Source: JALZVT01 sp964611345
GTDB taxonomy: Bacteria; Pseudomonadota; Gammaproteobacteria; Pseudomonadales; Azotimanducaceae
Assembly: GCA_964611345.1 (NCBI GenBank)
Contig: CAZSYU010000008.1
Span: 1-64,000, forward strand
Length of the DNA stretch: 64,000 nt
Direction: 5' to 3'
Every line of letters begins with the position of its first letter. Position 1 is the stretch's first letter. The notes below the pieces were generated by a model that worked only from the letters and a program-made list of their open reading frames with translations, did not search any database and was not told the origin of the DNA. Below are positions 24,034 to 32,555 of the stretch, piece by piece. The translations under genes and the position numbers were made by a program.

Positions 24034-24870
24034 GTGCCAGAACTACCCGAAGTAGAAACCACCCGCCGCGGCATCAAAGACCATATTGTTGGCCGGCGTC
24101 TGGTCGACTGGGAAATCCGCAATGCTGCACTCCGCTGGCCCGTCGAACTGCCCGCCGAGCTGCGCAATCAAACCATCTCGCGGATAGACCGGCGCGCCAA
24201 GTACCTGCTGCTGCAAGCCGATACGGGCGCCCTGATTATGCACTTGGGCATGTCCGGATCGCTGCGCGTGGTAGAGGCCTCGGCGGCTCCCAGGAAGCAC
24301 GACCACCTCGACCTGTGTTTTGACGATGGCGCGATTTTGCGCCTGCACGACCCACGCCGGTTCGGCAGTGTGCATTTTCAGCCCCACCCGGTGGAGCGCC
24401 ACTTCCTGCTCGCCAAACTGGGGGTGGAACCGCTGGGTTCAGAATTTAGCGGCGCCCATCTGAAGCAGCGCGCGAAGGGCAAGCGGGTAGCGGTGAAGAA
24501 CTTCTTGATGGACGGCCACGTGGTGGTAGGGGTAGGCAACATATATGCCAACGAGGCCTTGTTTTTAGCTGGTATACGACCCACGGTGCAGGCGCAAAAG
24601 GTCACCCTGCCAGCCTATGAGGTGTTGGCCGAGTGCGTGCGCAACGTGCTGAATAGCGCGATTCAAATGGGCGGCACCACCCTGCGGGACTACGTTGGCG
24701 GCAGAGGTGACCCCGGCTATTTCAAGCAGGCGCTGAATGTCTACGGCCGTGAGGGCGAGTTATGCAACTTGTGTGACACTAAGCTGCGATCTCTGCGTCT
24801 CGGTCAGCGCGCAACCGTGTACTGCCCAAAATGCCAACAAAACCGAGGTTTTCGTCGAAACGGGTGTTAG
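24034..24870 (+). CDS. mutM: Formamidopyrimidine-DNA glycosylase
   Basis: The 278-residue protein begins with a GTG-encoded Met and PELPEVETTRRGI, so the catalytic Pro2 and Glu3 are in place after Met removal. It has the helix-two-turn-helix (VVGVGNIYANEALFLAGI) and a C-terminal zinc finger with four Cys (CNLCDTKLRSL...YCPKCQQ). It removes 8-oxoguanine from DNA and cuts by beta/delta elimination. Confidence 0.96.
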   Translation: MPELPEVETTRRGIKDHIVGRRLVDWEIRNAALRWPVELPAELRNQTISRIDRRAKYLLLQADTGALIMHLGMSGSLRVVEASAAPRKHDHLDLCFDDGAILRLHDPRRFGSVHFQPHPVERHFLLAKLGVEPLGSEFSGAHLKQRAKGKRVAVKNFLMDGHVVVGVGNIYANEALFLAGIRPTVQAQKVTLPAYEVLAECVRNVLNSAIQMGGTTLRDYVGGRGDPGYFKQALNVYGREGELCNLCDTKLRSLRLGQRATVYCPKCQQNRGFRRNGC

Positions 24871-24924
24871 AATCAAGGCTCGTGTTAAAACTTCTTAATG
24901 GACAAGATAGTGGGGCTCCCCCTG

Positions 24925-25269
24925 ATGGCCAAGCGATTTACTGCTCTTAAACCTGCGCTGCTAGGCGCTACGCTGATACTTAGCGGAATAACTGCCCCCG
25001 TAACTCTGGCTGGTCCGGAAGACGAGCCTAGCGGTGGCGAGATGATGATAGATGCCCTGGTGGCGCGACCCGTCGGCGTTGCCACAACGGTTGTGGGCGT
25101 TGCTGCATTTGTGGTCACGCTGCCGTTTTCGGCCCTTGGTGGCAACATTAACCAGGCCGCTGACAAGCTGATCGTTGAGCCCGGCAAAGAAACCTTTGTA
25201 CGCTGCCTTGGTTGTCGTACAACCGGCCGCCAGGAACGCTATCGCGGCGACGCCTCTGAGATTCGTTAA
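24925..25269 (+). CDS. Small exported hypothetical protein with one hydrophobic segment
   Basis: From ATG 24925 the protein has 114 residues: a signal peptide (ALLGATLILSGITAPVTLA), an acidic stretch, a hydrophobic segment (VGVATTVVGVAAFVVTLPFSALGG) and a C-terminal VEPGKETFVRCLGCRT with two cysteines. Similar short proteins occur in pseudomonads without known function. ATG 24898 is an alternative adding nine residues. It lies between mutM and coaD. Confidence 0.68.
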   Translation: MAKRFTALKPALLGATLILSGITAPVTLAGPEDEPSGGEMMIDALVARPVGVATTVVGVAAFVVTLPFSALGGNINQAADKLIVEPGKETFVRCLGCRTTGRQERYRGDASEIR

Positions 25270-25289
25270 CGACTGGCCTGTTGTTGAGC

Positions 25290-25838
25290 CTATTGCTGGG
25301 CGTCTTGTTGCGCAGAGGCAAAATCCGCCCGTAGCGATGCAGCTACGGCGGGGTGCACGAACTGATCAATATCGCCGCCAAGGGATGCGATCTCTCTGAC
25401 CAGCGTCGAAGAGATGTACGAGTTCTTGTGCGACGTCGGCAGAAAAACATACTCAATATCGGCGTCGAGTGATTGATTCATCTCCGCCATCTGAAATTCG
25501 TAGTCAAAATCCATCATGTTGCGCAGACCGCGCAGTATGAAGCTCGTGTCTTTGCTTTTTACGAAGTCGACCAACAGGGTGTTAAACACCTCAACCGAAA
25601 CGCGATCACCATACTCTTCAAGCACCGTATGACAGAGCTCGATGCGGCTGGAGTGGTAAGTCGCAGGGTCTTTCTGGGCGGAAGTACCTATCGCCAGCAC
25701 AACGTGATCGAACAAATTCAGTGCCCGCCGAATAAGGTCAGTGTGACCGTTGGTGATCGGATTGAACGACCCTGGATAAATAACGGTGGCGATCGCGGTA
25801 TCTCCCCAAAATACTGGCCAAACATTGGCCCGCCCCAT
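25290..25838 (-). CDS. coaD: Phosphopantetheine adenylyltransferase
   Basis: The protein has the nucleotidyltransferase motif YPGSFNPITNGHTDL with the family's (T/S)xGH histidine, RGLRNMMDFDYEFQMAEMN, and FLPTSHKNSYISSTLVREIASLGGD with the ISSTxVRE motif. It makes dephospho-CoA. From ATG 25838 it has 182 residues, about 15 more than usual at the N terminus. Homology begins at ATVIYPG, but no ATG, GTG or TTG lies there; GGGGAG precedes an ATC codon at the expected place. Confidence 0.93.
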   Translation of the reverse strand: MGRANVWPVFWGDTAIATVIYPGSFNPITNGHTDLIRRALNLFDHVVLAIGTSAQKDPATYHSSRIELCHTVLEEYGDRVSVEVFNTLLVDFVKSKDTSFILRGLRNMMDFDYEFQMAEMNQSLDADIEYVFLPTSHKNSYISSTLVREIASLGGDIDQFVHPAVAASLRADFASAQQDAQQ

Positions 25839-25877
25839 ACTGATACAACTGCCAGCCCGGCGACGAATTTACCGATA

Positions 25878-26498
25878 CTAGCAAGTATTGAGTGGGGATA
25901 AAGCCCCGGGGTTCGGCGTCAATAACACGGCTCTGCTGTCGCCAAAAGTCTTGTCCCGGAAAATTTCCCAATCCTCCCCGCGAAAGGCATCTGCGGCCAG
26001 TTTTGAAGTTTCCAGGTACACCAGCGCATCTGCCGCCAGGAGCTGCAGCGCGAGCAGTCGATCGAGGGCCTGGGCCGCGAGCGGGCTGGCAAAGGGCGGG
26101 TCGATGAACACCAGGTCGTAATGGCCTTGGCGTGCTGGGTCTGTTGCGCGAGTTGGGTGGCGCGGCAGCCGTGCGAGATGGGTGAGCGCATCGGCTCGGT
26201 GAATGGTCGCAGTGTTGGCCTGTAAGCGCTGCTTCGAAGCCGCAAGTGCGGTGACTACCTGGGCAGACTGGTCAACCAGGTCGGCGAGCTGGGCGCCACG
26301 CGACAAGGCTTCGAATCCAAGTACACCGGACCCCGCGAACAGGTCGAGCACGCGTGCATCGCTGATCCAGGGGGCTAGCCAGTTGAATAGGGTGTCACGG
26401 GCGCGATCCTGACTCGGACGCAGTCCTTTTGCGTTTGGAAACTTGAGCTTTCGCCCTCTCCACTTACCACCGATAATGCGGACTTCATTTTTAGCCAT
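25878..26498 (-). CDS. rsmD: 16S rRNA (guanine966-N2)-methyltransferase RsmD
   Basis: The 206-residue protein has VRIIGGKWRGRKLKFP, LRPSQDRARDTLFNWL, SAM motif VLDLFAGSGVLGFEALSRGA and catalytic FIDPPFA. It is divergent from ftsY with only five bases between the start codons, so each gene's promoter must lie inside the other. Confidence 0.95.
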   Translation of the reverse strand: MAKNEVRIIGGKWRGRKLKFPNAKGLRPSQDRARDTLFNWLAPWISDARVLDLFAGSGVLGFEALSRGAQLADLVDQSAQVVTALAASKQRLQANTATIHRADALTHLARLPRHPTRATDPARQGHYDLVFIDPPFASPLAAQALDRLLALQLLAADALVYLETSKLAADAFRGEDWEIFRDKTFGDSRAVLLTPNPGALSPLNTC

Positions 26499-26503
26499 GG
26501 GGC

Positions 26504-27505
26504 GTGATCTTGAGCCAGTCGCACGACGACGAGCAAGCAGCAGCTGACAATCCGCAGCAAAAAGGCAGTCTGTGGCAGCGGTTGAAGGGCGGACTTGGCA
26601 AAACGCGCACCCAGCTTAGCGAAGGCGTTGGCAATTTGCTGCTCGGCGAGAAGGAGATCAGCGACGATGTGCTCGATGATCTTGAAACGGCGCTGATTAC
26701 TACCGACGTGGGGCTGCCTGCTACCCGGGAAATCATGGACAAGCTCGCCAGTCGAGTGAAACGCCGCGAGTTAAACGACACTGTTGCGTTGCACGCCGCG
26801 CTCGCCAGCGTTCTGCAGGAGATTCTCGAGCCCATGCAGGGTGCTATTACAGTGGATGTGCCAGACAAGCCCTGTGTCATTTTTTTTGTTGGGGTTAACG
26901 GGGTTGGAAAAACCACCACTGTTGGCAAGCTGGCCAAACAATTGCAAAACGACGGCCGCAAAGTCGTGTTGGCTGCCGGGGATACCTTTCGGGCGGCTGC
27001 GGTTGAACAGTTACAGGCCTGGGGTGAGCGTAACGCGGTTGATGTTATCGCTCAGCAAACCGGTTCTGATAGTGCATCTGTTGTGTTTGATGCAGTCCAA
27101 GCCGGGCGCGCGCGCGGAGCGGATGTAGTGCTGGCCGACACCGCTGGCCGGTTGCAGGCCAAAACCAACCTTATGGATGAGCTTTCGAAAATTAAACGGG
27201 TTACAGCGCGCTTTGACGCAGCGGCACCTCACGAAGTGATTCTGGTGCTCGATGCGGGTGTGGGGCAAAACGCATTGAGCCAGCTTAAGGAGTTTGACGC
27301 AGCCGTTGGCGTTACAGGTTTGATTCTTACCAAGTTGGACGGCACGGCAAAAGCGGGTGTGCTGTTTGCATTGGCCCATACCATTCGCGAAGCTGACCCT
27401 GACCGTCGGTTACCGGTGTATTACATTGGTGTTGGTGAGCGGATCGATGATTTGCGCCCATTTGCGGCGGAGCCCTTTGTGGAGGCGTTACTGGCCAGTG
27501 GGTAG
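26504..27505 (+). CDS. ftsY: Signal recognition particle receptor FtsY
   Basis: The 333-residue GTPase has a helical N domain (about 25-115) and a G domain with GVNGVGKTTT (130-139), DTFRAAAVEQLQ, DTAGRLQ and TKLDGTAKAG. The acidic A domain is very short, about 20 residues against nearly 200 in E. coli. GTG 26504 is the most upstream start; TTG 26510 is possible. ftsE overlaps by 8 bases. Confidence 0.95.
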   Translation: MILSQSHDDEQAAADNPQQKGSLWQRLKGGLGKTRTQLSEGVGNLLLGEKEISDDVLDDLETALITTDVGLPATREIMDKLASRVKRRELNDTVALHAALASVLQEILEPMQGAITVDVPDKPCVIFFVGVNGVGKTTTVGKLAKQLQNDGRKVVLAAGDTFRAAAVEQLQAWGERNAVDVIAQQTGSDSASVVFDAVQAGRARGADVVLADTAGRLQAKTNLMDELSKIKRVTARFDAAAPHEVILVLDAGVGQNALSQLKEFDAAVGVTGLILTKLDGTAKAGVLFALAHTIREADPDRRLPVYYIGVGERIDDLRPFAAEPFVEALLASG

Positions 27506-28181
27506 TGTCGACTTTCGCAACGTCAGCAAACGCTACGACAATGGCTTTGAAGCACTGAAACAGATTTCAGTGTCGATTCGCGAAGGCTCGATGACGTTTC
27601 TCACCGGGCACTCAGGCGCGGGTAAAAGTACCTTTTTGCGTTTGCTGTTGCGCCTGGAGCACGCCGATCGCGGAGCGATAGAGGTCAATGGCGTAGATGT
27701 TGCCCGCTTGCCAGAGCGGGCATTACCTGCCTATCGGCGTAATCTGGGTGCCGTGTTTCAGGATCACCATTTGTTAGCGAATCGCACTGTTTATGAGAAT
27801 GTTGCACTGCCACTGCGAGTTGGCGGAATGCGTGAGCGCGATGCTGCGCGGCGTGTCCGCGCCGCGTTGTCGAGAGTGGGACTGCTCGAAAAAGAACAGC
27901 AGTTTCCCCGCGCGCTTTCAACCGGCGAGCAGCAACGGGTTGGCATTGCGCGCGCGGTAGTCAACCGCCCCAAAATTCTGCTGGCCGACGAACCTACCGG
28001 TAATCTCGACCCTGAGTTGTCACGCGACATCATGACGTTGTTTCAACAATTCCGGCAGGTCGGCACCACCGTTATTGTGGCCAGCCATGACCGGGAACTT
28101 ATCAACTCGCTGGGCTTTCGCATTATCGAATTGAGTGAAGGTCAACTGCTGCGGGATATTCCTGGAGTTGCCGATGGTTAA
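27498..28181 (+). CDS. ftsE: Cell division ATP-binding protein FtsE
   Basis: The 227-residue ABC ATPase has VDFRNVSKRYDNGFEAL, Walker A GHSGAGKST, signature LSTGEQQRV and Walker B ILLADEPTGNLD. With FtsX it controls peptidoglycan hydrolases at the septum. GTG 27498 lies inside the end of ftsY, with GGAGG at 27481-27485; an ATG further upstream in the same frame would lie well within ftsY and is not needed. Confidence 0.95.
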   Translation: MGSVDFRNVSKRYDNGFEALKQISVSIREGSMTFLTGHSGAGKSTFLRLLLRLEHADRGAIEVNGVDVARLPERALPAYRRNLGAVFQDHHLLANRTVYENVALPLRVGGMRERDAARRVRAALSRVGLLEKEQQFPRALSTGEQQRVGIARAVVNRPKILLADEPTGNLDPELSRDIMTLFQQFRQVGTTVIVASHDRELINSLGFRIIELSEGQLLRDIPGVADG

Positions 28182-29154
28182 GCAGGCGGCTTCCCGAGCG
28201 GCGCCCGTCAGCGCCAATCCCTGGCCCAGCCCCCCTCGCGCGAGATTTGCATGGCTGCGTGATCATGCGCGGGTGGCGGCGGATAGTTTTAGGTATTTAA
28301 GCGGGCGGCTGGCCACGTCGCTCTTGGTGTGGTTGTTGATTGGCATTGCGCTCGCGTTGCCGGCTGGTCTCTTTCTGCTGCAAAAAAATTTGGCGAGCCT
28401 CACGGGCGATTGGCAGGGCCGGCCTGGAGTTTCAGTGTATTTCGAGCGGGATGTGGGTAGCGCAGAGGTAGAGGCTGCCATTGCAGAGGCGCAGGCTGCC
28501 GCATCGGTACAGAACGTCTGGCACATCACCCCGGACGAGGCGCTGCAGGAGTTTCAGGAGTTTTCTGGTCTGAACGACTCGCTCGATTTACTGGCTACTA
28601 ATCCACTGCCGGATTCTCTGAAGGTCACCCTGACCAGTTCGGCAGATGTGCTTGATCTGCAAGATGTCGCAAGGGTTCTTGGTAACCAGGCCGGGGTTGA
28701 CGAGGTGGTGATTGAGAAAACCTGGCTTGAGCGTCTGGCAGCCTTGTCGAGTCTGGTGAATCGATTGGGCATGGTGCTGGGCGTGATGTTTGCGCTAGGG
28801 GCCGTGCTGGTTACTGCGACCTCTGTGCGGCTGGCGATTGAGGCGCGGCTGGATGAGTTGCGGGTGCAAAAACTGGTGGGTGCGTCGAATGCGTTCCTGC
28901 GGCGGCCATTCCTCTACTTTGGCCTGCTGTATGGGCTGGGTGGCGCGCTCATTGCGCTGATGTTGCTGTCTGCGGTGTTGCTGGTGCTGGAGGCGCCGCT
29001 GGCGGCGCTGTTGGGCAGCTATGGCAACTCACTGAACATTATCGGTTTTGACGCAGGTTTCCTGGCAGGGTTGCTGGTGCTCGGAGGGGTACTGGGGCTG
29101 TTTGGTGCTATTTTGGCCAGTCAGCAGCGCCTTGGCGCCGTTGAAGTTGTCTGA
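28174..29154 (+). CDS. ftsX: Cell division protein FtsX
   Basis: The 326-residue membrane protein has a cytoplasmic N terminus, a first transmembrane helix (SLLVWLLIGIALALPAGLFLL), a periplasmic loop of about 130 residues beginning VSVYFERDV, and three C-terminal helices with EARLDELRVQKLVGASNAFLRRPF between the first two. It overlaps ftsE by 8 bases. Confidence 0.95.
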   Translation: MVKQAASRAAPVSANPWPSPPRARFAWLRDHARVAADSFRYLSGRLATSLLVWLLIGIALALPAGLFLLQKNLASLTGDWQGRPGVSVYFERDVGSAEVEAAIAEAQAAASVQNVWHITPDEALQEFQEFSGLNDSLDLLATNPLPDSLKVTLTSSADVLDLQDVARVLGNQAGVDEVVIEKTWLERLAALSSLVNRLGMVLGVMFALGAVLVTATSVRLAIEARLDELRVQKLVGASNAFLRRPFLYFGLLYGLGGALIALMLLSAVLLVLEAPLAALLGSYGNSLNIIGFDAGFLAGLLVLGGVLGLFGAILASQQRLGAVEVV

Positions 29155-29175
29155 GAAATTGTCTGACAATCTCTC
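29153..29175 (+). terminator. Hairpin at the ftsX stop codon
   Basis: GAGA/TCTC and ATTGT/ACAAT stems (one mismatch between them) close a 3-base loop, overlapping the stop codon. No T-run follows, so it may be a weak terminator or part of the rpoH leader. Confidence 0.25.
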
Positions 29176-29234
29176 GGATTTAAGTAATAAAATCAATAAA
29201 AACAGTTAGTTAGGTGCTATGTGAGGTGGTTCAC

Positions 29235-29280
29235 GGAACTCCGGACGTCGTTAGCAGTCTCAGTAGGCGAGTGCTAAAAT
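29235..29280 (+). promoter_or_regulatory. Candidate sigma-E promoter, with a possible overlapping sigma-70 promoter, upstream of rpoH
   Basis: GGAACT (29235-29240) and TCTCA (29258-29262) are 17 bases apart, close to the sigma-E consensus GGAACTT-N16-TCTGA. TTAGCA (29251-29256) and TAAAAT (29275-29280), 18 bases apart, could be a sigma-70 promoter. rpoH of E. coli is also read from several promoters, one of them sigma-E dependent. Confidence 0.5.
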
Positions 29281-29342
29281 TAGCCCTAGTCAGGTTAGGC
29301 CGAGAGTGGGTCTAGCAGCAGGCAGTAGTGAGGTAGAGCGAC

Positions 29343-30212
29343 ATGACAACGGATGTAATGGTGGGTATGAACAACCTGGCGCTGCAGTCTATGGCCCCGG
29401 GCCAGAACCTGGACGGCTACATTGCGACGGTGCGCCAATTCGAAGTGCTGAGTGCCGAAGAAGAAAAGGTGCTCGCGGAACGTTTTTTCTACGACAACGA
29501 TTTGGAAGCGGCGCGTGAGCTGGTACTGCGACATTTGCGCTTTGTGGTGCATCTGGCCCGGTCTTATAGCGGCTATGGTTTGCCGCTGGGTGATCTGGTG
29601 CAGGAAGGTAATGTGGGTCTGATGAAGGCGGTTAAGCGCTTTGACCCAGGTGTAGGTGTTCGCCTTGTGTCGTTTGCCGTGCACTGGATCAAGGCCGAGA
29701 TGCACGAGTTTATTTTGAAAAACTGGCGCATCGTTAAGGTCGCCACTACCAAAGCCCAACGCAAACTGTTTTTTAATCTGCGTGGCGCCAAGAACAAGTT
29801 GGCGTGGTTGTCGAATGATGAAGCCAAGGCGGTCGCTGATGATCTCGGCGTGCCCGTTGCAACGGTTAGCCAAATGGAAGGCCGACTGGCGTCCCACGAT
29901 GTTGCCTTTGACGGCTATGGTAGTGACGATGACGAGGCGCCAAGCGCGCCCATGCACTACCTCGAAGACCGGTCGGCGAACCCCGAAGATGTGGTGATTG
30001 AAACCGATTTTCGCGATGATTCTGAACGCAAATTGGGTGCTGCCCTAATGACTCTGGATGAGCGCAGCCGCGATATATTGCAGCAGCGCTGGCTCGCGGA
30101 TAAGAAGCGCACGTTGCATGAACTGGCCGAAACCTATTCGGTCTCTGCCGAGCGTATACGCCAAATCGAAGCCAATGCGATTAAAAAGCTGCGCAAACGT
30201 CTCGCCGCCTGA
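29343..30212 (+). CDS. rpoH: RNA polymerase heat-shock sigma factor RpoH (sigma-32)
   Basis: The 289-residue sigma factor has region 2 (VLRHLRFVVHLARSYSGYGLPLGDLVQEGNVGLMKAV), the RpoH box QRKLFFNLR, and region 4 with RTLHELAETYSVSAERIRQIE. It directs transcription of chaperone and protease genes. It follows ftsYEX after 188 bases, the usual gammaproteobacterial order. Confidence 0.97.
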   Translation: MTTDVMVGMNNLALQSMAPGQNLDGYIATVRQFEVLSAEEEKVLAERFFYDNDLEAARELVLRHLRFVVHLARSYSGYGLPLGDLVQEGNVGLMKAVKRFDPGVGVRLVSFAVHWIKAEMHEFILKNWRIVKVATTKAQRKLFFNLRGAKNKLAWLSNDEAKAVADDLGVPVATVSQMEGRLASHDVAFDGYGSDDDEAPSAPMHYLEDRSANPEDVVIETDFRDDSERKLGAALMTLDERSRDILQQRWLADKKRTLHELAETYSVSAERIRQIEANAIKKLRKRLAA

Positions 30213-30262
30213 TTAAATAGCGACCTGTCTAAAAGTGGCTTGAAGCGTCGCCGGGGGTAGTT

Positions 30263-30655
30263 GTGACTGGGTCGAATGCGTTGCTCGCGGTCGCAGCTGT
30301 GCTGGGTACCAGCGGTGTTGGTCTTGGCGCCTTTGGCGCCCACGCGCTTAAATCTCGCTTGCTTGCGAGTAACACCCTGTCTACCTGGGAAACGGCGGTG
30401 CATTACCATCTGCTGCATGCCGTCGCATTGCTAGCCCTGGTTGCTTGCGCGCGTACCTTTTCACCGGCCTTGCAAGGGTCGCTCTATGTTAGCGGCTGGT
30501 TGTTTTTGGCGGGCGTAATTTTGTTCAGCGGTAGCCTCTACGGACTGGCCCTGGGTGGCCCGCGCTGGCTAGGTCCGGTCACACCCCTTGGTGGACTCGC
30601 CTTTATGGCTGGCTGGTTATATTTACTGAAGCCGGCCTTTGCTGCCGATGCCTGA
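30263..30655 (+). CDS. DUF423 family membrane protein
   Basis: The 130-residue protein has four hydrophobic segments and the DUF423 signatures GLGAFGAHALK, TWETAVHYHLLHA, FSGSLYGLAL and TPLGGLAFMAGWL. The function of this inner-membrane family is unknown. GTG 30263 is the chosen start. trmB overlaps its end by 8 bases. Confidence 0.9.
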   Translation: MTGSNALLAVAAVLGTSGVGLGAFGAHALKSRLLASNTLSTWETAVHYHLLHAVALLALVACARTFSPALQGSLYVSGWLFLAGVILFSGSLYGLALGGPRWLGPVTPLGGLAFMAGWLYLLKPAFAADA

Positions 30656-31334
30656 CACCCCTCCGGAGCAAACCGCGCAGCCGCGGCGCCAGGTATATGT
30701 TCGTCGTCGTGGGCGTATGACCAAGGGTCAGGAGCGGGCGCTGGAAACGCTGCGCGAAGACTATTGTGTTGATGCCACCAGCACCGACTTTGGTGACGTG
30801 TTTGCTAATGGGCGCGATATCGGCATGGAAATCGGTTTTGGTATGGGCCATGCCACAGCGCATTGGGCGGCACTTCGCCCAGATATGAATTTACTGGGTG
30901 TGGAAGTTTACGAGCCTGGTATTGGGGCTCTGCTGCTTACGCTAAACGATCAGAAGTTGGAAAATGTCCGCGTGCTGGAGGGTGACGCGCGAGTGTTGCT
31001 TGAAAATTGGGTGCCTGAAGGTGCGCTTACTCAGATTAACCTGTTCTTCCCCGATCCTTGGCCCAAGAAGCGTCACCGCGCGCGGCGCATTGTGCAGCAC
31101 GATACGGTTGCGCTTTATGCGTCGCGCTTGCGTGCAGGGGGGACTCTGCGCATCGCCACCGATTGGCAACCTTACGCCGAGTGGATTCTTGAGTGTGTAA
31201 ACGCCAATCCTGACTTGCAGAATATGGCGGATGGTTATTCTGAGCGCGCCAAGGAGCGGCCGGTCACCAATTTTGAAGCGCGTGGTCTGCGCCTGGGGCA
31301 TGGCGTATGGGATTTTTGGTACGAGCGTCGCTAA
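30648..31334 (+). CDS. trmB: tRNA (guanine46-N7)-methyltransferase
   Basis: The 228-residue protein has SAM motif IGMEIGFGMGHA, NLLGVEVYEPGIG, and INLFFPDPWPKKRHRARRIV, diagnostic of TrmB. It methylates G46 in the tRNA variable loop. ATG 30648 overlaps the DUF423 gene; an in-frame TTG nine bases earlier is less likely. Confidence 0.96.
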   Translation: MPDTPPEQTAQPRRQVYVRRRGRMTKGQERALETLREDYCVDATSTDFGDVFANGRDIGMEIGFGMGHATAHWAALRPDMNLLGVEVYEPGIGALLLTLNDQKLENVRVLEGDARVLLENWVPEGALTQINLFFPDPWPKKRHRARRIVQHDTVALYASRLRAGGTLRIATDWQPYAEWILECVNANPDLQNMADGYSERAKERPVTNFEARGLRLGHGVWDFWYERR

Positions 31335-31336
31335 CA

Positions 31337-31359
31337 AGCTGCGGCTGCTAGCCGCAGTT
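31337..31359. terminator. Bidirectional hairpin between trmB and hemW
   Basis: CTGCGGCT (31339-31346) pairs perfectly with AGCCGCAG (31350-31357) around a 3-base loop, and two more pairs extend it. It sits between convergent genes and touches the hemW stop codon. Confidence 0.55.
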
Positions 31360-32533
31360 AGATGAAATCCGCCACTATGGTATCGAGTGCATTGATGCCC
31401 AATGGCGTTAGGGCGATGCGATCGTCTTGCATACAACCCATTCTTCGCCACTTCTCAAGTATCTGCGCTATCTGTTCGCTCTCGAGGCCTGTTCGCACGC
31501 TAAATGCGGCTTGGTCAACTCCGCCAAACAGACGCAGCGCGTTCATCATAAACTCGCTGGGCAACTCGGCATCGGTCACGACGCGAGTTTGCAGTTGCCA
31601 GCTGCCCGCTTCAGCCTGCTGCAAATACAGCCTGGGTTGTCTTGGTTGCGCGGTACGAACAATCGTCAGTCGATTGTCCTGACTACGCGTGCTTAGTTTT
31701 CCGTGCGCCCCGGCACCGATACCCAGATAGTCACCGAATTCCCAGTAGTTACGATTGTGGCGGGAGTACTTTTCGTTTCGTGCGTAGGCGGATACTTCAT
31801 AGCGATAGAAACCACTCTTGGCGAGCAACTCGAGTCCTTTACTTTCTATATCACCTAGGATGTTTTCATCCGGCAGTGGTGGTGGACGTTTGGCAAACTC
31901 TGTTCTGGGTTCGATAGTGAGCTGGTACCAGGAGATGTGACTGACTCCTGAGCTAATCGCCGTGTGCAGATCGTGCAAGGCAATATCACTGGTCTGTTCC
32001 GGCAAGCCGTGCATCAGATCGATATTCAGGTTGTTAAAACCCGCTTGTTGCGCGGCCTTAATGGCGACCATGGCTTCTTGGCCGGAGTGAATGCGCCCGA
32101 GTGCAGATAAGGCGCCGTCATTGAAGGATTGCACACCCATCGACAAACGATTGATGCCCGCCGCGCGATAGTCTGCAAGATTGCCATACTCAAGGGTGCC
32201 AGGGTTGGCTTCCATGGTAACTTCGGCATCATTAGTCAGGGCCGGTCGAATCACATCCAACAAGCGTGCGAAGCTTTCCGGGTGAAACAAACTGGGCGTA
32301 CCGCCACCAAAGAAGACGGAACTGATTTGACGCTCGGCACGGTTGCGTTGTTGTGCGTGCCAGTCGGCGATTAATGCGTCGGTGTAGTCTGCTTCGGGTA
32401 AGTCGTCGCCGAGCGGATGGGAATTAAAATCGCAGTACGGGCACTTTTTTACGCACCAGGGGAAATGTACGTACAACCCCATCGGCGTGTATGGAAAGTG
32501 CGTGTTTGAACACTGTGTGACGGATGCAGCCAT
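31358..32533 (-). CDS. hemW: Radical SAM heme chaperone HemW
   Basis: The 391-residue protein has YVHFPWCVKKCPYCDFNSH with the CxxxCxxC cluster ligands plus the following CxF-type residue, FGGGTPSLF, and NIDLMHGLPEQT. HemW resembles coproporphyrinogen oxidase HemN but acts as a heme-binding chaperone. It is the last gene of the minus-strand run yggS-proC-yggT-metX-metW-DUF4426-rdgB-hemW. Confidence 0.94.
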   Translation of the reverse strand: MAASVTQCSNTHFPYTPMGLYVHFPWCVKKCPYCDFNSHPLGDDLPEADYTDALIADWHAQQRNRAERQISSVFFGGGTPSLFHPESFARLLDVIRPALTNDAEVTMEANPGTLEYGNLADYRAAGINRLSMGVQSFNDGALSALGRIHSGQEAMVAIKAAQQAGFNNLNIDLMHGLPEQTSDIALHDLHTAISSGVSHISWYQLTIEPRTEFAKRPPPLPDENILGDIESKGLELLAKSGFYRYEVSAYARNEKYSRHNRNYWEFGDYLGIGAGAHGKLSTRSQDNRLTIVRTAQPRQPRLYLQQAEAGSWQLQTRVVTDAELPSEFMMNALRLFGGVDQAAFSVRTGLESEQIAQILEKWRRMGCMQDDRIALTPLGINALDTIVADFI

Positions 32534-32555
32534 CTCGTAGTTGTAGCAGGCGCTG

